A stretch of DNA of 64,000 bases. It comes from Desulfuromonadaceae bacterium (GTDB taxonomy: Bacteria; Desulfobacterota; Desulfuromonadia; Geobacterales; Pseudopelobacteraceae). The number at the start of each line of letters is the position of its first letter. Position 1 is the stretch's first letter. The position numbers and the translations under genes are program-made. The notes beneath the pieces were generated by a model. The model ran no database searches. It saw only the letters and a program-made list of their open reading frames with translations, and was not told the origin of the DNA. Below are positions 27,539-39,386 of the stretch, in pieces. The DNA lies in assembly GCA_028681335.1 (NCBI GenBank), contig JAQUIT010000015.1, forward strand, positions 48,815-112,814, given 5' to 3'.

Positions 27539-28636
27539 TCAGATCTGCTCAAGAAAGCTGCGCACCAGCGGAGTAAAAGTCTCATGCTCAAGCAGAAAGG
27601 CGTCATGCCCGTAGGCCGACGTAATCAGATGGTATTCGACGTTTTTCCCCAGTTCCCTGAGACAGTTAACCATCTCTTCGGTCTGATACGGTGGGTAGAG
27701 CCAGTCAGAGCTGAACGCATAGAATTGGATTGGCGCCTGAACATGGCTGAAGGCTTCGGCCATTGATTCATATCCCCAGGCAACATCGTAGAGATCCAGG
27801 GATTTTGCCAGATAGAGAAATGAGTTGGCATCAAAGCGATCAACAAAATTGTACCCATTGTAATTCAGGTATCGCTCGACCTCAAACTGACCAAAGAAAT
27901 CAAACTGACCATCCCGTGCCGAAAATCGGCGCCCGAATTTGGCGTTCATCGATTCGTCGGAAAGAAAGGTAATATGACCGATACCGCGGGCAAGAGCCAG
28001 ACCATCCTTGGGATTATGCTTGTATTCACCCTTACGCCAGGTAGGATCGTTAAAGATTGACCACCTTGCAACGGCATTGAGAGAAATAGCCTGCGGTGAT
28101 GGGCGCGGCGTCGTAGCAAGGACAATGGCCGAAGCGATACTGTCCGGATACTGTGTCGCCCACTCCAGGGCCTGCATTCCTCCCATACTGCCGCCCATGA
28201 CGGTCAGCAAACGTTCGATACCAAGGGAGTCAACCAGCAGTTTCTGGGCGCGGACCATATCGCGGATGGTAACAACAGGGAAAGAGAGATTATAACGCTT
28301 GCCGGTTTTGGGGTTTATTGACGTTGGCCCGGTAGAACCGAAGCACGAGCCGATTACGTTCGAGCATATGACAAAATAACGGTCGGTATCAAGCAGACGG
28401 CCAGGACCGACAATGGCGTCCCACCATCCCGGCTTGGTTTCCTCTTCATTACGTTTCCCGGCCAGATGTGCATCACCGGTCCATGCATGTTCCACCAGGA
28501 TCGCGTTGGATCTCGACTCATTGAGGGTTCCGTAGGTTTCATACGCCAAGGTAAGCGGAGCAAGTATCCTCCCGCTATCCAGACGAATTCCGGATTCAAA
28601 GGTTTTAGATTGTTCAGTGATATAACCTTCAGACAT
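27539..28636 (-). CDS. metX: Homoserine O-acetyltransferase
   Basis: 365 residues, alpha/beta hydrolase fold. The nucleophile elbow is [30 protein letters not shown] and the C-terminal GHDAFLLE complete the pattern with catalytic Asp and His. It activates homoserine for methionine synthesis. The start is the ATG at 28636; its GAAGGG ribosome site lies within the riboswitch terminator hairpin. A GTG at 28651 is in frame but lies in that hairpin. Specificity for acetyl rather than succinyl is family-based. Confidence 0.95.
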   Translation of the reverse strand: MSEGYITEQSKTFESGIRLDSGRILAPLTLAYETYGTLNESRSNAILVEHAWTGDAHLAGKRNEEETKPGWWDAIVGPGRLLDTDRYFVICSNVIGSCFGSTGPTSINPKTGKRYNLSFPVVTIRDMVRAQKLLVDSLGIERLLTVMGGSMGGMQALEWATQYPDSIASAIVLATTPRPSPQAISLNAVARWSIFNDPTWRKGEYKHNPKDGLALARGIGHITFLSDESMNAKFGRRFSARDGQFDFFGQFEVERYLNYNGYNFVDRFDANSFLYLAKSLDLYDVAWGYESMAEAFSHVQAPIQFYAFSSDWLYPPYQTEEMVNCLRELGKNVEYHLITSAYGHDAFLLEHETFTPLVRSFLEQI

Positions 28637-28637
28637 T

Positions 28638-28669
28638 AAAAAGCCCTTCACATAAGATGAGAAGGGGCT
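28638..28669 (-). terminator. Riboswitch-controlled terminator upstream of metX
   Basis: Minus strand: AGCCCCTTC (28661-28669) pairs with GAAGGGCT (28642-28649), one bulged C, followed by TTTTT. The 3' arm holds GAAGGG, the metX ribosome site. The loop and 5' arm include TCTCATCTT, complementary to AAGATGAGA at the aptamer 3' end. Confidence 0.85.
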
Positions 28670-28688
28670 GAAAAACTGCGCAGCACAC

Positions 28689-28788
28689 CTCTCATCTTTG
28701 CCTTTCGGCAGGATTTAGCACCTGGCGCCATGATGACCGGTTGCTGTGGCTTCGCAGGGCCTTTTCCCTCCACCACTCTTGATAAGCA
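28689..28788 (-). promoter_or_regulatory. SAM-I (S-box) riboswitch
   Basis: The minus strand shows the S-box core: AAGAGTGGTGGAGGGA, GGCCCTGCGAAGCC, CAGCAACC, GGTGCTAAATCC and a closing GATGAGAGG that pairs with CTTATC at the 5' end (P1). Sufficient SAM should hold P1 closed and allow the terminator before metX to form. Confidence 0.96.
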
Positions 28789-28800
28789 GGTTTAGTTTGG

Positions 28801-28830
28801 ACGATACGAAATAATGGCTTATTTTGTCAA
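28801..28830 (-). promoter_or_regulatory. Sigma-70-type promoter of metX
   Basis: Minus strand: perfect TTGACA (28825-28830), 18-base spacer, TATCGT (28801-28806). The predicted start is about 6-8 bases from the riboswitch 5' end. Confidence 0.65.
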
Positions 28831-28833
28831 TAG

Positions 28834-28886
28834 AATTGAGTATCAGCACGTCGCTACTGCTCTCTCTAACGTACTCAATTTGAGTA
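28834..28886. repeat. Three copies of TTGAGTA/TACTCAA in inverted order
   Basis: AATTGAGTA (28834-28842), its exact complement TACTCAATT (28872-28880), and TTTGAGTA (28879-28886). The last two make a 15-base palindrome-like unit, TACTCA-ATT-TGAGTA. They sit right upstream of the metX -35 box, in the divergent gap before the lipoprotein gene at 29058. Function unknown; an operator is possible. Confidence 0.5.
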
Positions 28887-28947
28887 GAAAACAGCCCTGT
28901 TTTCTGGTATAAGTCATGCTTGGCAATTGACACGAGACGAATCTCGT
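28886..28947. other. Two further hairpins in the metX-lipoprotein divergent gap
   Basis: AGAAAACAG-CC-CTGTTTTCT (28886-28905) is a perfect 9-bp inverted repeat. ACGAGA-CGAA-TCTCGT (28932-28947) is a 6-bp stem with a stable-type tetraloop. The rest of the gap to 29057 shows no gene. Confidence 0.4.
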
Positions 28948-29057
28948 TCAAAGCCTGCTGTAGAAAACATGGGCTGTTAATGACTTAAATCCGGCCCGGC
29001 CCACCGGACCGATAACCGCTGCTGTTATCCAAACTACGCGCACACGGAGTATTACTC

Positions 29058-30038
29058 ATGAAACGATTTGTCGTTTGTCTCCTTTTTGTTGCTGTAACGA
29101 TGCTGGGATGCAGCCAGAATCATTTCAATATCCCGACCGAAAACTTTGCAGAAAAAGTAAGGGTCATCGGAGTAGCACCGATACTCATTGATGCCGATTC
29201 CGACATTAATTACCCTCAGAAAGATCTTCTGATACCGCTCATCGCTGATCTCAACCGCAAATACGAACCACTACTCATTCGCAAGCTCCAGAGCACCGGC
29301 AACTTCTATGCAGTCTCCCCTCTGGCAGATGATCCGCAAAAACTGTTCAGCAGGCTGGTAGCACGACGGGAAAAGCGCGACGATGCAGGCGTTCAGTACA
29401 ATAAATACTTCTGGAAGAACGATGAAGTCGTTGCATATATAAAGAAAAACCGCCTTGATTCCGTCATGCTGATCGTTGTCAACGGCCTGAGCAAAAACAG
29501 TAAGATATATTCCAGCAATCTGCTGACATCACTTGAAACCAACTACAACTATTTGATGATAACAGCCCAGATAATCGGCCCCGACGGAACAGTTCTGTGG
29601 GAATATCCGAATTTCCGTGCCAGATTACTGACCTACTACCCGCTGGTAAACCTTCAATATCCGGATTTCAGCGAGTCCGAGGCAAATCTGTCCAAAGAAA
29701 CGGCTGTGCGCTTTAAATCCATCGACGGGATACGCCGCACCCTTGAACAGAAGAAAAACGACTGGCTGCTCCGTGAAACACAGGAACCGGAAGTTTACGG
29801 TAAACTGTTTGACGAAATGACTTCATTAATCAAGCACGACAGCGATAAGCAAAAAAATTCAACATCAACTGTTGATGACAAGGTTAAACCGGCATCTCCT
29901 GATATGCCAACCAAACCGGTTGCCCCTGCTGCTGAAGCGCCTGCCCAACCAGCTGCGCCGAACAGCGCTGTCAAGATCACGGAGAGTCCTGCAGCAGCCC
30001 CAAACGAAATAGTTCCGGCGACCAACAGCACCCGCTAA
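29058..30038 (+). CDS. Lipoprotein of unknown function
   Basis: 326 residues. The lipoprotein signal ends in lipobox MLGC with lipidated C18. The central region (about 30-250; VRVIGVAPILIDADSD, then SVMLIVVNGLSKNS and GTVLWEYPN) looks like a compact alpha/beta domain of the kind seen in envelope lipoproteins, but I cannot name it. The last 60 residues are a Pro/Ala-rich low-complexity tail. CGGAG lies before the ATG. It precedes hisZ by about 100 bases on the same strand without clear functional link. Confidence 0.75.
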   Translation: MKRFVVCLLFVAVTMLGCSQNHFNIPTENFAEKVRVIGVAPILIDADSDINYPQKDLLIPLIADLNRKYEPLLIRKLQSTGNFYAVSPLADDPQKLFSRLVARREKRDDAGVQYNKYFWKNDEVVAYIKKNRLDSVMLIVVNGLSKNSKIYSSNLLTSLETNYNYLMITAQIIGPDGTVLWEYPNFRARLLTYYPLVNLQYPDFSESEANLSKETAVRFKSIDGIRRTLEQKKNDWLLRETQEPEVYGKLFDEMTSLIKHDSDKQKNSTSTVDDKVKPASPDMPTKPVAPAAEAPAQPAAPNSAVKITESPAAAPNEIVPATNSTR

Positions 30039-30141
30039 CCTTTTATTTTGACATGGCAAGCGGATTTTGCGACAATCACCGCTTGCTCAAATGTCAGCTT
30101 ATTGTACTGAATTTTGAAATCAAGAAAACCGGAAAGAACGC

Positions 30142-32744
<2,603 letters not shown>

Positions 32745-32759
32745 GAGAATAAGCAGACA

Positions 32760-32809
32760 TTTTCAATACAGAAAGGCCGGCATGATTGCCGGCCTTTCTG
32801 TATTGAAAA
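32760..32809. terminator. Bidirectional terminator, perfect 23-bp stem
   Basis: Bases 32760-32782 pair with 32787-32809 without mismatch around a TGAT loop. The outer ends are TTTT and AAAA, the inner part is GGCCGGCA. It lies between converging purA and the GH13 gene. Confidence 0.9.
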
Positions 32810-32825
32810 CAAGTTTAAATCAGCT

Positions 32826-35800
32826 TTATTTTGAGATGGCGATACGACTGGTAGCTTTATCCGGCATTCTGGCAAAGAGCCGGCTTCTATAACCAACATC
32901 CTGAGCCACTGTCGACACCAGGCGGAGAGAGCGCTCTGCCCTCCCGATCATGGTGGAGACGCCCCCATTTGTTGACTGTGGCTTACATGCTTCAACCAGC
33001 AACAGCAGCGTTAGCCACTCTGCCAACTCTTCAAAACGCTCTTTGTTAAACCAATCGACCCCATCGCTTTCATGGTTCAGCAGAAATTTTTGGCAAGCTT
33101 TGAGTTCAAACAGTCCCTGCATCTGTTTTAAGGTACTCAAAGAGACATCACGCCCGACTGACCGCCACCACTCCAGCAGCGCCGACAACAGCTCAATAGC
33201 ACGACCGCTGAAAGCAGGATCACCCTCTCGCTGCAGATAGTTCCTGAGAGTGTAATCAAGCCCTAAACTGACCGGATCAAGAACTGTCTCACGAAGAATC
33301 AACCACGCAAGCAGGAGTGATCCACCCATCGGGTCTGAAAAATGGTTGGTAATCCTCTCGTTGAACAAAAGGGGATCACTGGCTGAGGATTTGTGTTCCT
33401 TAAGTCTCTTGAATTGCGTAAACAGTTCGATGGCACGGCTTTTTGCCATTGGTATCTTCCACTGCCCTTTGCCGGCAGCTGTGCGCGCTTTGGCCTGCTT
33501 TTGCTCCGGTTTTTCCGCAGCAGCCAGGCGGATAAAAGTGTCCACCGCTTTCAGCAGTTTTTTATTCGTTGCAACCACCTCCCCGTCACGGGCCAGATCA
33601 AAGACATTTCGGAACGCAGTATTCAACTCGGCGTACTGCAGCTGTTTACGCTGTTCTTCGAGAGAGACCGTACCTGAACCGCCCAGATGCGTGTACAGCG
33701 AGTGCCATGAGCGCTCAAGATCATCGCGGATTTCTCTGAAATCCATAAAAACATTAAACTGGTACTCTTTAAGCTCCACATAAAGACCACGGTCTTGCAA
33801 CTCACGCCCTGAACGAAGGTATTCGAGCCCGTCCGCCTGGTCACGGAAAGCCAGATAACAATCATCTTCATGAGGTGAACCCATTGCTGCGGCAAAGGAG
33901 ACCCTTTCGAGCCGGCCCCCTTCTCCTTCACCGGCAGCCAGAAAAGGAACCGATTCACTGATCCAGCCGGAAGTTCTCGCATGGCAGTTATTGTACAGTA
34001 CCAGGGCCCGGTGTTCACCTACCCGGTTGGAATAGGCAAACACGTTTTCATCGGTGCCGTTACCGGCATGGAAGTCATACAGTACAAAGTTCTCGGAACC
34101 GGAAAAGAGCCAGCGGCGGCGCAGCAGAGGGAATATCCACATTTCATGGCCTCGCACCAGCCCCTCATCAACCTGCTCATCCCAGTAGGCACGCTTGTAC
34201 TCCATGCCGTATTTTTCGTGGAAACCCTCGATCTGGCCGTGGCCGAACATCGGCAAACCAGGCATCGTGGCCATCAATATGCAGGCCCCGAAGTATTTAC
34301 CCTGCGATCCAAACTGAGCAACAGCCGTTTTTTCGTCCGGATTATTCATGAAGTTTACAAAACGCTTCAGGATCTCATGGTTAAATGCCAATACATTTTT
34401 GATGGTTGTGCGGTACTTGGCGTTTTCTTCCGCCTTGAGCATATTCATAAAGGCGCTGTTATAGACGCGGTGCATGCCGAGTGTCCTGACGAAATACCCC
34501 TCCATCATCCAGAAAGCCTCAGCCAGCAGCAGCGTTCCGGGAACTTCGGCCGCCACGCGGTCCACGACCTCGCGCCAGAACTCCAGAGGGAAGACCGCAT
34601 CAAACTCCTCTTTACTCATGCCGTGCTCGGCACGCGACGGTATACCGCCGCCCAGACCGCGCAACGGGAACCAGAGACGCTGATAATGTTTTTTGGCCAG
34701 CGTCATGGCCGCATCGAAACGAATTATCGGAAAGTTCCGGGCAACGTGCAGAATGGTCTGGATCACAGCCTCACGCAGTTCCGGTATGAGGTAATTGAGC
34801 TGGGCGGTGTCGTTCCAGGGAATACTTGTGCCATCGTTACCATGATAGATGTAGCGCGTGCGCCCCGTGGCCCGCTCATAATGTTTAAAAACGACGGCAG
34901 CATCGCTTTTGTTCCAATAACCATCCTCGATCTGCAGACAGACGTTGCTGTCATGGGAAAGATCCTCTCCGGTGAACTGGTAGGTCGGGAACGGAGGATA
35001 ATCGGTCTGGACGAACCAGTCAGGGTGCTGGATGACCCAGCGTGAGTAGATGCCGGTATGATTCGGGACCATATCACTGGCCAGCCTTATGCCCCGAGCT
35101 CCGGCACGTTCACGCAGATTTGCCAGCGCTTCCCAGCCGCCAAGATCTGCGGCCACTTCATAATCATAGAGCGAATAGGCCGATGCGATAGCCTCAGGAT
35201 TGCCGCAGATCTGCTTAATCCGCTGAGAGGCCGGAGAGCGCTCCCACAGCCCAATCAGCCATAGACCCGAGAACCCCCGGGCTGCAAGCCGATCCAGCTC
35301 AGCGTCAGGCACCTGATCGAGTCTTGTTATCGGATAGCCGTATGTACGACTCATCTGATCCAGCCAGACATACACCATCTTGGCCATCAGCACTACGTGT
35401 GCCATCCAGCCGGCATCAGATGAAAAGGCCTCATAAGCAGGGTAATCAAAACCATGAAAAACCGCATTTACGCCGGCCGGGGCAACATTATCACCATTCA
35501 GGTTGGCGGCATGACCGAACTCCAGAACAGGGGCCGGCCCAGCGCCACCACCACCGCGACTGCGCTGTTCCTCCTGGATGATATCAAGAGCGGTTTCAAC
35601 CTCATGCAGCAGTTCAGCCGGCAACACATTGCGCCACTGATCGCGCAGATAGGCAACCTGTCCGGCAATGGATTCGGGTGCCGCCATGATAGCCGCCATT
35701 ATGGCCTCGATCAGACTGCACCCTTTTTCCGCTAGAATCGGCCCATCCTTCAGAGCACTATCAAACGCCTTAATGATGTTAGAGTAGTGGGAAGACGACG

Positions 35801-36335
35801 CCAATTCCCGGTCATCAACGAGTTCACGAAAACTCTCTATAGCCGGGTTGACAGACGCCAGTCGCAGCAGCAGCATCTCCCGCAGTAGCTGATGAGTGCG
35901 CAGCGGGCTGGTAAGGCTGTCAGCAAGCCAGCGTTCAGGCTCGATGTCTCCGTGTAAGATCGGTGCGGGCGGAAACAACTCGACAAATCGCTGGGCAGTC
36001 GAACGGAGACTGTCACCTGAGAGGCCCAATCCTCCAGATTCCACGGCATTGATAAGGACAGAGTTTTCTGCTGCGTGCGCGACACCATCAATCAGGTAGC
36101 GTAGCGCCTTCTGGAGAGATGCGTACAGGTTCAGTTCACCGGCATGGACAACAGCAACTCCCGGCAAGCGGGTACTGTTCAGCTTGAGGGCCAGTTGCCG
36201 AAAAAACTGTATATTGGGGATGCCACGCTCTTTAATACCGCGTGAAAGCGCTCCCAAGCCAAGGGAGCGCCAGTGATGGCTGGAAATTTGGATGTCGTAG
36301 GGAAAGTAGGAATCTGTACCGCTCGGATCTGTCAT
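32826..36335 (-). CDS. Giant GH13 alpha-amylase family protein
   Basis: 1169 residues, about twice a typical alpha-amylase. Residues 1-330 and about 850-1169 are helical and unrecognised. The barrel lies between. Region I is SDMVPNHTG (D near 420), region II is IIRFDAAMTLAKKH with nucleophile D541, region III is LLLAEAFW with acid/base E606, and the third Asp is expected at D667 in FMNNPDE, where most GH13 members have NHD. No signal peptide is seen, so a cytoplasmic role in glycogen or maltodextrin metabolism is possible. Exact substrate unknown. Encoded alone; its 5' region faces the TPR gene end. Confidence 0.8.
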   Translation of the reverse strand: MTDPSGTDSYFPYDIQISSHHWRSLGLGALSRGIKERGIPNIQFFRQLALKLNSTRLPGVAVVHAGELNLYASLQKALRYLIDGVAHAAENSVLINAVESGGLGLSGDSLRSTAQRFVELFPPAPILHGDIEPERWLADSLTSPLRTHQLLREMLLLRLASVNPAIESFRELVDDRELASSSHYSNIIKAFDSALKDGPILAEKGCSLIEAIMAAIMAAPESIAGQVAYLRDQWRNVLPAELLHEVETALDIIQEEQRSRGGGGAGPAPVLEFGHAANLNGDNVAPAGVNAVFHGFDYPAYEAFSSDAGWMAHVVLMAKMVYVWLDQMSRTYGYPITRLDQVPDAELDRLAARGFSGLWLIGLWERSPASQRIKQICGNPEAIASAYSLYDYEVAADLGGWEALANLRERAGARGIRLASDMVPNHTGIYSRWVIQHPDWFVQTDYPPFPTYQFTGEDLSHDSNVCLQIEDGYWNKSDAAVVFKHYERATGRTRYIYHGNDGTSIPWNDTAQLNYLIPELREAVIQTILHVARNFPIIRFDAAMTLAKKHYQRLWFPLRGLGGGIPSRAEHGMSKEEFDAVFPLEFWREVVDRVAAEVPGTLLLAEAFWMMEGYFVRTLGMHRVYNSAFMNMLKAEENAKYRTTIKNVLAFNHEILKRFVNFMNNPDEKTAVAQFGSQGKYFGACILMATMPGLPMFGHGQIEGFHEKYGMEYKRAYWDEQVDEGLVRGHEMWIFPLLRRRWLFSGSENFVLYDFHAGNGTDENVFAYSNRVGEHRALVLYNNCHARTSGWISESVPFLAAGEGEGGRLERVSFAAAMGSPHEDDCYLAFRDQADGLEYLRSGRELQDRGLYVELKEYQFNVFMDFREIRDDLERSWHSLYTHLGGSGTVSLEEQRKQLQYAELNTAFRNVFDLARDGEVVATNKKLLKAVDTFIRLAAAEKPEQKQAKARTAAGKGQWKIPMAKSRAIELFTQFKRLKEHKSSASDPLLFNERITNHFSDPMGGSLLLAWLILRETVLDPVSLGLDYTLRNYLQREGDPAFSGRAIELLSALLEWWRSVGRDVSLSTLKQMQGLFELKACQKFLLNHESDGVDWFNKERFEELAEWLTLLLLVEACKPQSTNGGVSTMIGRAERSLRLVSTVAQDVGYRSRLFARMPDKATSRIAISK

Positions 36336-36408
36336 AATGTTTCCAGTCGCGGAATGCGGGATGTCAGAAATATTTTATGGAAGCTCTTGATACAAATTGT
36401 CTGCCTGC

Positions 36409-36425
36409 CGCACTTAATAAGTGCG
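36409..36425. other. 7-bp hairpin next to the TPR gene stop
   Basis: CGCACTT-AAT-AAGTGCG (36409-36425) lies one base from the stop codon of the minus-strand TPR gene. The T-rich run is on the plus-strand side, so as a terminator it faces the wrong way for that gene. Confidence 0.35.
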
Positions 36426-38333
36426 TTATTTTTTTACATGTTTCTTGGGCACTGAAGAAGTAGCCTTGCCAGCTGCCTTCTTTTTATTCTTGGCCGAACT
36501 CTTCTTGTTCTTGCTCCTGCTTTTGCTGGACCTACTCTTTTTATATTTTTTCCCTTTCGTTATCTTATGTGGTTCAGGATTAAATTCGTCCCGAATATTA
36601 TTAAGCAGAATAGAGGCCTCTTCCAGTGTAGGGTCGGCTTTTTTTGCCGCTTCCAGCGTTTCTTTGGCTTCTTCCAGTCGGCCTGTCTTCATATATAGCC
36701 GGCCAAGTGCATTTAGTGCTCTGGCATTGTCAGGCTTCAGTTCAATCGCTTTTTTGTAAGCAGCTATAGCAGCGTCATAATCTTTTTTAAAGTCATACAT
36801 CAATCCCAGCTTATAGTGATTTACCGAATCATCCGGGTTCAGCTCGACCGCCTCTTTGAGCAGATCAGTAATTTCATCGTACTGCTTGCTTTTAACAAAG
36901 ATTGAAATAAGCGCTGTCCGTGCTTCGCTGTCATCCTTGCGAATGGTAAGCACTTTTTTATAGTGGGCAACGGCCTTCTCGGTATCACCTTTTTGCGCGT
37001 AGAGAGCGGCAATCTCCCTGTTTGCCTCAACGTCGTTGGGGCTGTAGCCCAAGACTGAATTATATGATGAAATTGCCAGTCCGGCTTCCTTGTTCTTGGC
37101 AAATATCCGGGCTAGTTTAAGGTGGATATCCGGGCTTTCAGGCCGAAGTTTGAGAAACTCAGAATACTGCCCAACAGCCTCAGTAAACAGGCCGCGCTTG
37201 AAACGAATGTCACCCAGACGCAGATAAGCTTCAGCGCTGGCCGGATTAGCCTTAATTGCATTTTTGTAGGCGACCACCGCCTCATCGAGCTGAGATCTGT
37301 TTTCGTACAGGATTCCCAGATTGAGGTACACGTCGCTGCTTGTACTATTGAAATGTGCCGCCTCACGATAAGCCTTGATAGCTTCAGCATCTTTTCCGGC
37401 GGCACGATAGAGGTGTCCAAGCTTTTCGTATAAAAGCGGGTCTTCCGGACGTTCCTTGATGGCAGCAGTGAGGTTTTCTATCTCGCTCTCGGCGCCGTTT
37501 GAATCTGTTTTGGGGGCTGTTTTCTCCGCTGCCTGAGCCTGTGGCACTTTACTCTTGCCACCCAGCAACAGGTGGTAGTCAGCCAGCTTGCCGTCTCCCT
37601 TCTTCTCATAGACATCCGCCAGCATCAGGTGTATCTCGCGGTTTTGCGGTGCAGCAGCCTCACCCCTCTTCAGCTGTTCGAGTGCCTTATCCAACTCGCC
37701 ACGCTGCAGATTGATCGCTGCAATACCGGTATGAGCCTTAACCGAAGCGGGGTCAGCAGCCAGAGCCCTTCGGTACTCAGCCAGCGCTTTATCAGGCTGG
37801 TTTGATTCGGCATATATTTCCGCCAACCCGACAAAGATAGAGGCATCACCAGGCAACTCCCGGCCCGCCTCATTGTAATGATATGCTGCGAGCGGATAAA
37901 CTTTCTGTGAAGCAAAAATTGCTGCCATTGCCTTGTGGTAGGATGGATCGGAAATCGAAGCGAGTCCACGGGTAAGCTCAACAGAGGCTTCATTGTTCAT
38001 CCCCTTCCGCGCATACAGCAATCCAAGATTGCCACTCGCACGGGCAAAGGCTGGGGCTTGCGCCAAAGCCCGGCGATATTCTTCAATTGCACCATCAAAG
38101 TTACTGACCCGTTCCAGCTGTAGAGCGGCAACAAAGTGGGCGGCTGCGCCATCCGGACACTGGGCGACAATTCCAGCCTCAGCAAGCCGCAACTGCTCCT
38201 CATCACGGATACTACCCAGCTTATCTGCAATATTTAGTGCCTCTTTACAAGGCTCAGAGCCGAATCCCCAACTAAATCCGGTCAAAAGGAGTGCGGCACT
38301 CATCAACAACAGGTATGTTTTCAGGATCTTCAT
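36426..38333 (-). CDS. Exported tetratricopeptide-repeat protein with basic tail
   Basis: 635 residues from ATG 38333, with GAGGAA about 10 bases upstream; it opens with a signal peptide (KILKTYLLLMSAALLL). About 14 TPR motifs of 34 residues follow, for example AIAAYKKAIELKPDNARALN, interrupted by a charged low-complexity spacer at about 265-285. The last 45 residues are almost all Lys, Ser and Arg, unusual for an exported protein. TPR arrays bind other proteins; the partner is unknown. Divergent from the HDOD gene. Confidence 0.8.
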   Translation of the reverse strand: MKILKTYLLLMSAALLLTGFSWGFGSEPCKEALNIADKLGSIRDEEQLRLAEAGIVAQCPDGAAAHFVAALQLERVSNFDGAIEEYRRALAQAPAFARASGNLGLLYARKGMNNEASVELTRGLASISDPSYHKAMAAIFASQKVYPLAAYHYNEAGRELPGDASIFVGLAEIYAESNQPDKALAEYRRALAADPASVKAHTGIAAINLQRGELDKALEQLKRGEAAAPQNREIHLMLADVYEKKGDGKLADYHLLLGGKSKVPQAQAAEKTAPKTDSNGAESEIENLTAAIKERPEDPLLYEKLGHLYRAAGKDAEAIKAYREAAHFNSTSSDVYLNLGILYENRSQLDEAVVAYKNAIKANPASAEAYLRLGDIRFKRGLFTEAVGQYSEFLKLRPESPDIHLKLARIFAKNKEAGLAISSYNSVLGYSPNDVEANREIAALYAQKGDTEKAVAHYKKVLTIRKDDSEARTALISIFVKSKQYDEITDLLKEAVELNPDDSVNHYKLGLMYDFKKDYDAAIAAYKKAIELKPDNARALNALGRLYMKTGRLEEAKETLEAAKKADPTLEEASILLNNIRDEFNPEPHKITKGKKYKKSRSSKSRSKNKKSSAKNKKKAAGKATSSVPKKHVKK

Positions 38334-38508
38334 AACGGGTGTTTCCTCAACTTCTGTCGGAATTTTCGCCGGATTATACACACCATCCGACAATATTTCA
38401 ATAATTTAGGCTAAATACTTGATTAATTGCCATATTATGTGGATAATGACGCCTCTCTTCTTTATTGTTGACTGCGGCATCACAAACTTCGACAGATCAA
38501 GGAATAGG

Positions 38509-39357
38509 ATGAACAGAGACTTGGAAATAATGATCATGACCGCCAGCGACCTGCCGACTATTCCGGTTGTTGCCACGAAGGTCATGCAGCTTATCGAGAA
38601 TGAAAACGCTACTGCAGATGAATTGGCCAGGGTTGTCGCTTCTGACCCGGCCGTCGCCGCTCGTGTACTGAAAATATCAAATTCATCTTTCTACGGCTGT
38701 CAGCGCCAGATCCAGACGCTGTCCCATGCGATTATCGTTCTTGGCTTCGGCACGCTCAAAAGCCTTGTCGTTGCCGCCTCTGTCAAACAGGTATACCAGC
38801 CCTACGGGCTTACGGAAAAGATGCTCTGGGAACATTCCTTCGGCGCCGGTCTGGCCTCACGCATTATCGCGAAAGAGACCCGCCTGGTGAGCGAAGAAGA
38901 GGCTTTTCTAGGGGGACTTTTCCATGACATCGGCAAGATCATCATGAATAACAGAAACAATCAGCAATTCCAGGAGGCCATGCAGAGGTGTTATAATGAT
39001 GGAATAACCTTTGAGACGGCTGAACAACAGGTGTATCCGTACACTCATTCCGAAGTCGGCGGACTCGTCCTCAAAAAATGGAATTTCCCCGACATCCTGA
39101 TGCATGCCGTACTGAAACATCACACCTTCGATTTTGCAGAGGATGAAGATGCATATCAGGTCAACCTGACATGTGTTGTTGGGCTGGCGAACCTGTTTTG
39201 TCACAAAGCGGGGATCGGCATGCGCGAACCTAATGACGAGCTTGATCTTTCGCTGTCAGTGCCGGCACAGAGACTGGGCCTGACGGCAGAGCGCTTAGAC
39301 GCTCTGCTGGAGAGCTTTGTGGCTGCGTATGAAAACGATAAGACCTTCTTCAGCTGA
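38509..39357 (+). CDS. HDOD domain protein
   Basis: 282 residues from ATG 38509, with AAGGA 5 bases before it. The HDOD core runs from DLPTIPVVATKVMQLIENE to about residue 210. HD-type residues appear only in part: LFHDIGKI is present, but the family is normally not a working phosphohydrolase. HDOD proteins act in signalling, motility and stress responses in Geobacter relatives. No partner domain is fused. Stands alone. Confidence 0.85.
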   Translation: MNRDLEIMIMTASDLPTIPVVATKVMQLIENENATADELARVVASDPAVAARVLKISNSSFYGCQRQIQTLSHAIIVLGFGTLKSLVVAASVKQVYQPYGLTEKMLWEHSFGAGLASRIIAKETRLVSEEEAFLGGLFHDIGKIIMNNRNNQQFQEAMQRCYNDGITFETAEQQVYPYTHSEVGGLVLKKWNFPDILMHAVLKHHTFDFAEDEDAYQVNLTCVVGLANLFCHKAGIGMREPNDELDLSLSVPAQRLGLTAERLDALLESFVAAYENDKTFFS

Positions 39358-39386
39358 TTGCCACGATTGCAACTCTTTCCCGCCGG

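Noticed and set aside
28715..28951. Minus-strand frame of 78 codons upstream of metX
   Set aside because: It runs through the SAM riboswitch and promoter and has no protein-like conservation that I can see.
33981..35045. Long plus-strand open frame (354 codons) opposite the GH13 gene
   Set aside because: It is antisense to the conserved amylase barrel, has no family content, and reflects third-position GC bias of the real gene.
36409..36428. Plus-strand intrinsic terminator (hairpin plus T-run)
   Set aside because: No plus-strand gene ends there; the T-run belongs to Lys codons and the stop of the minus-strand TPR gene.
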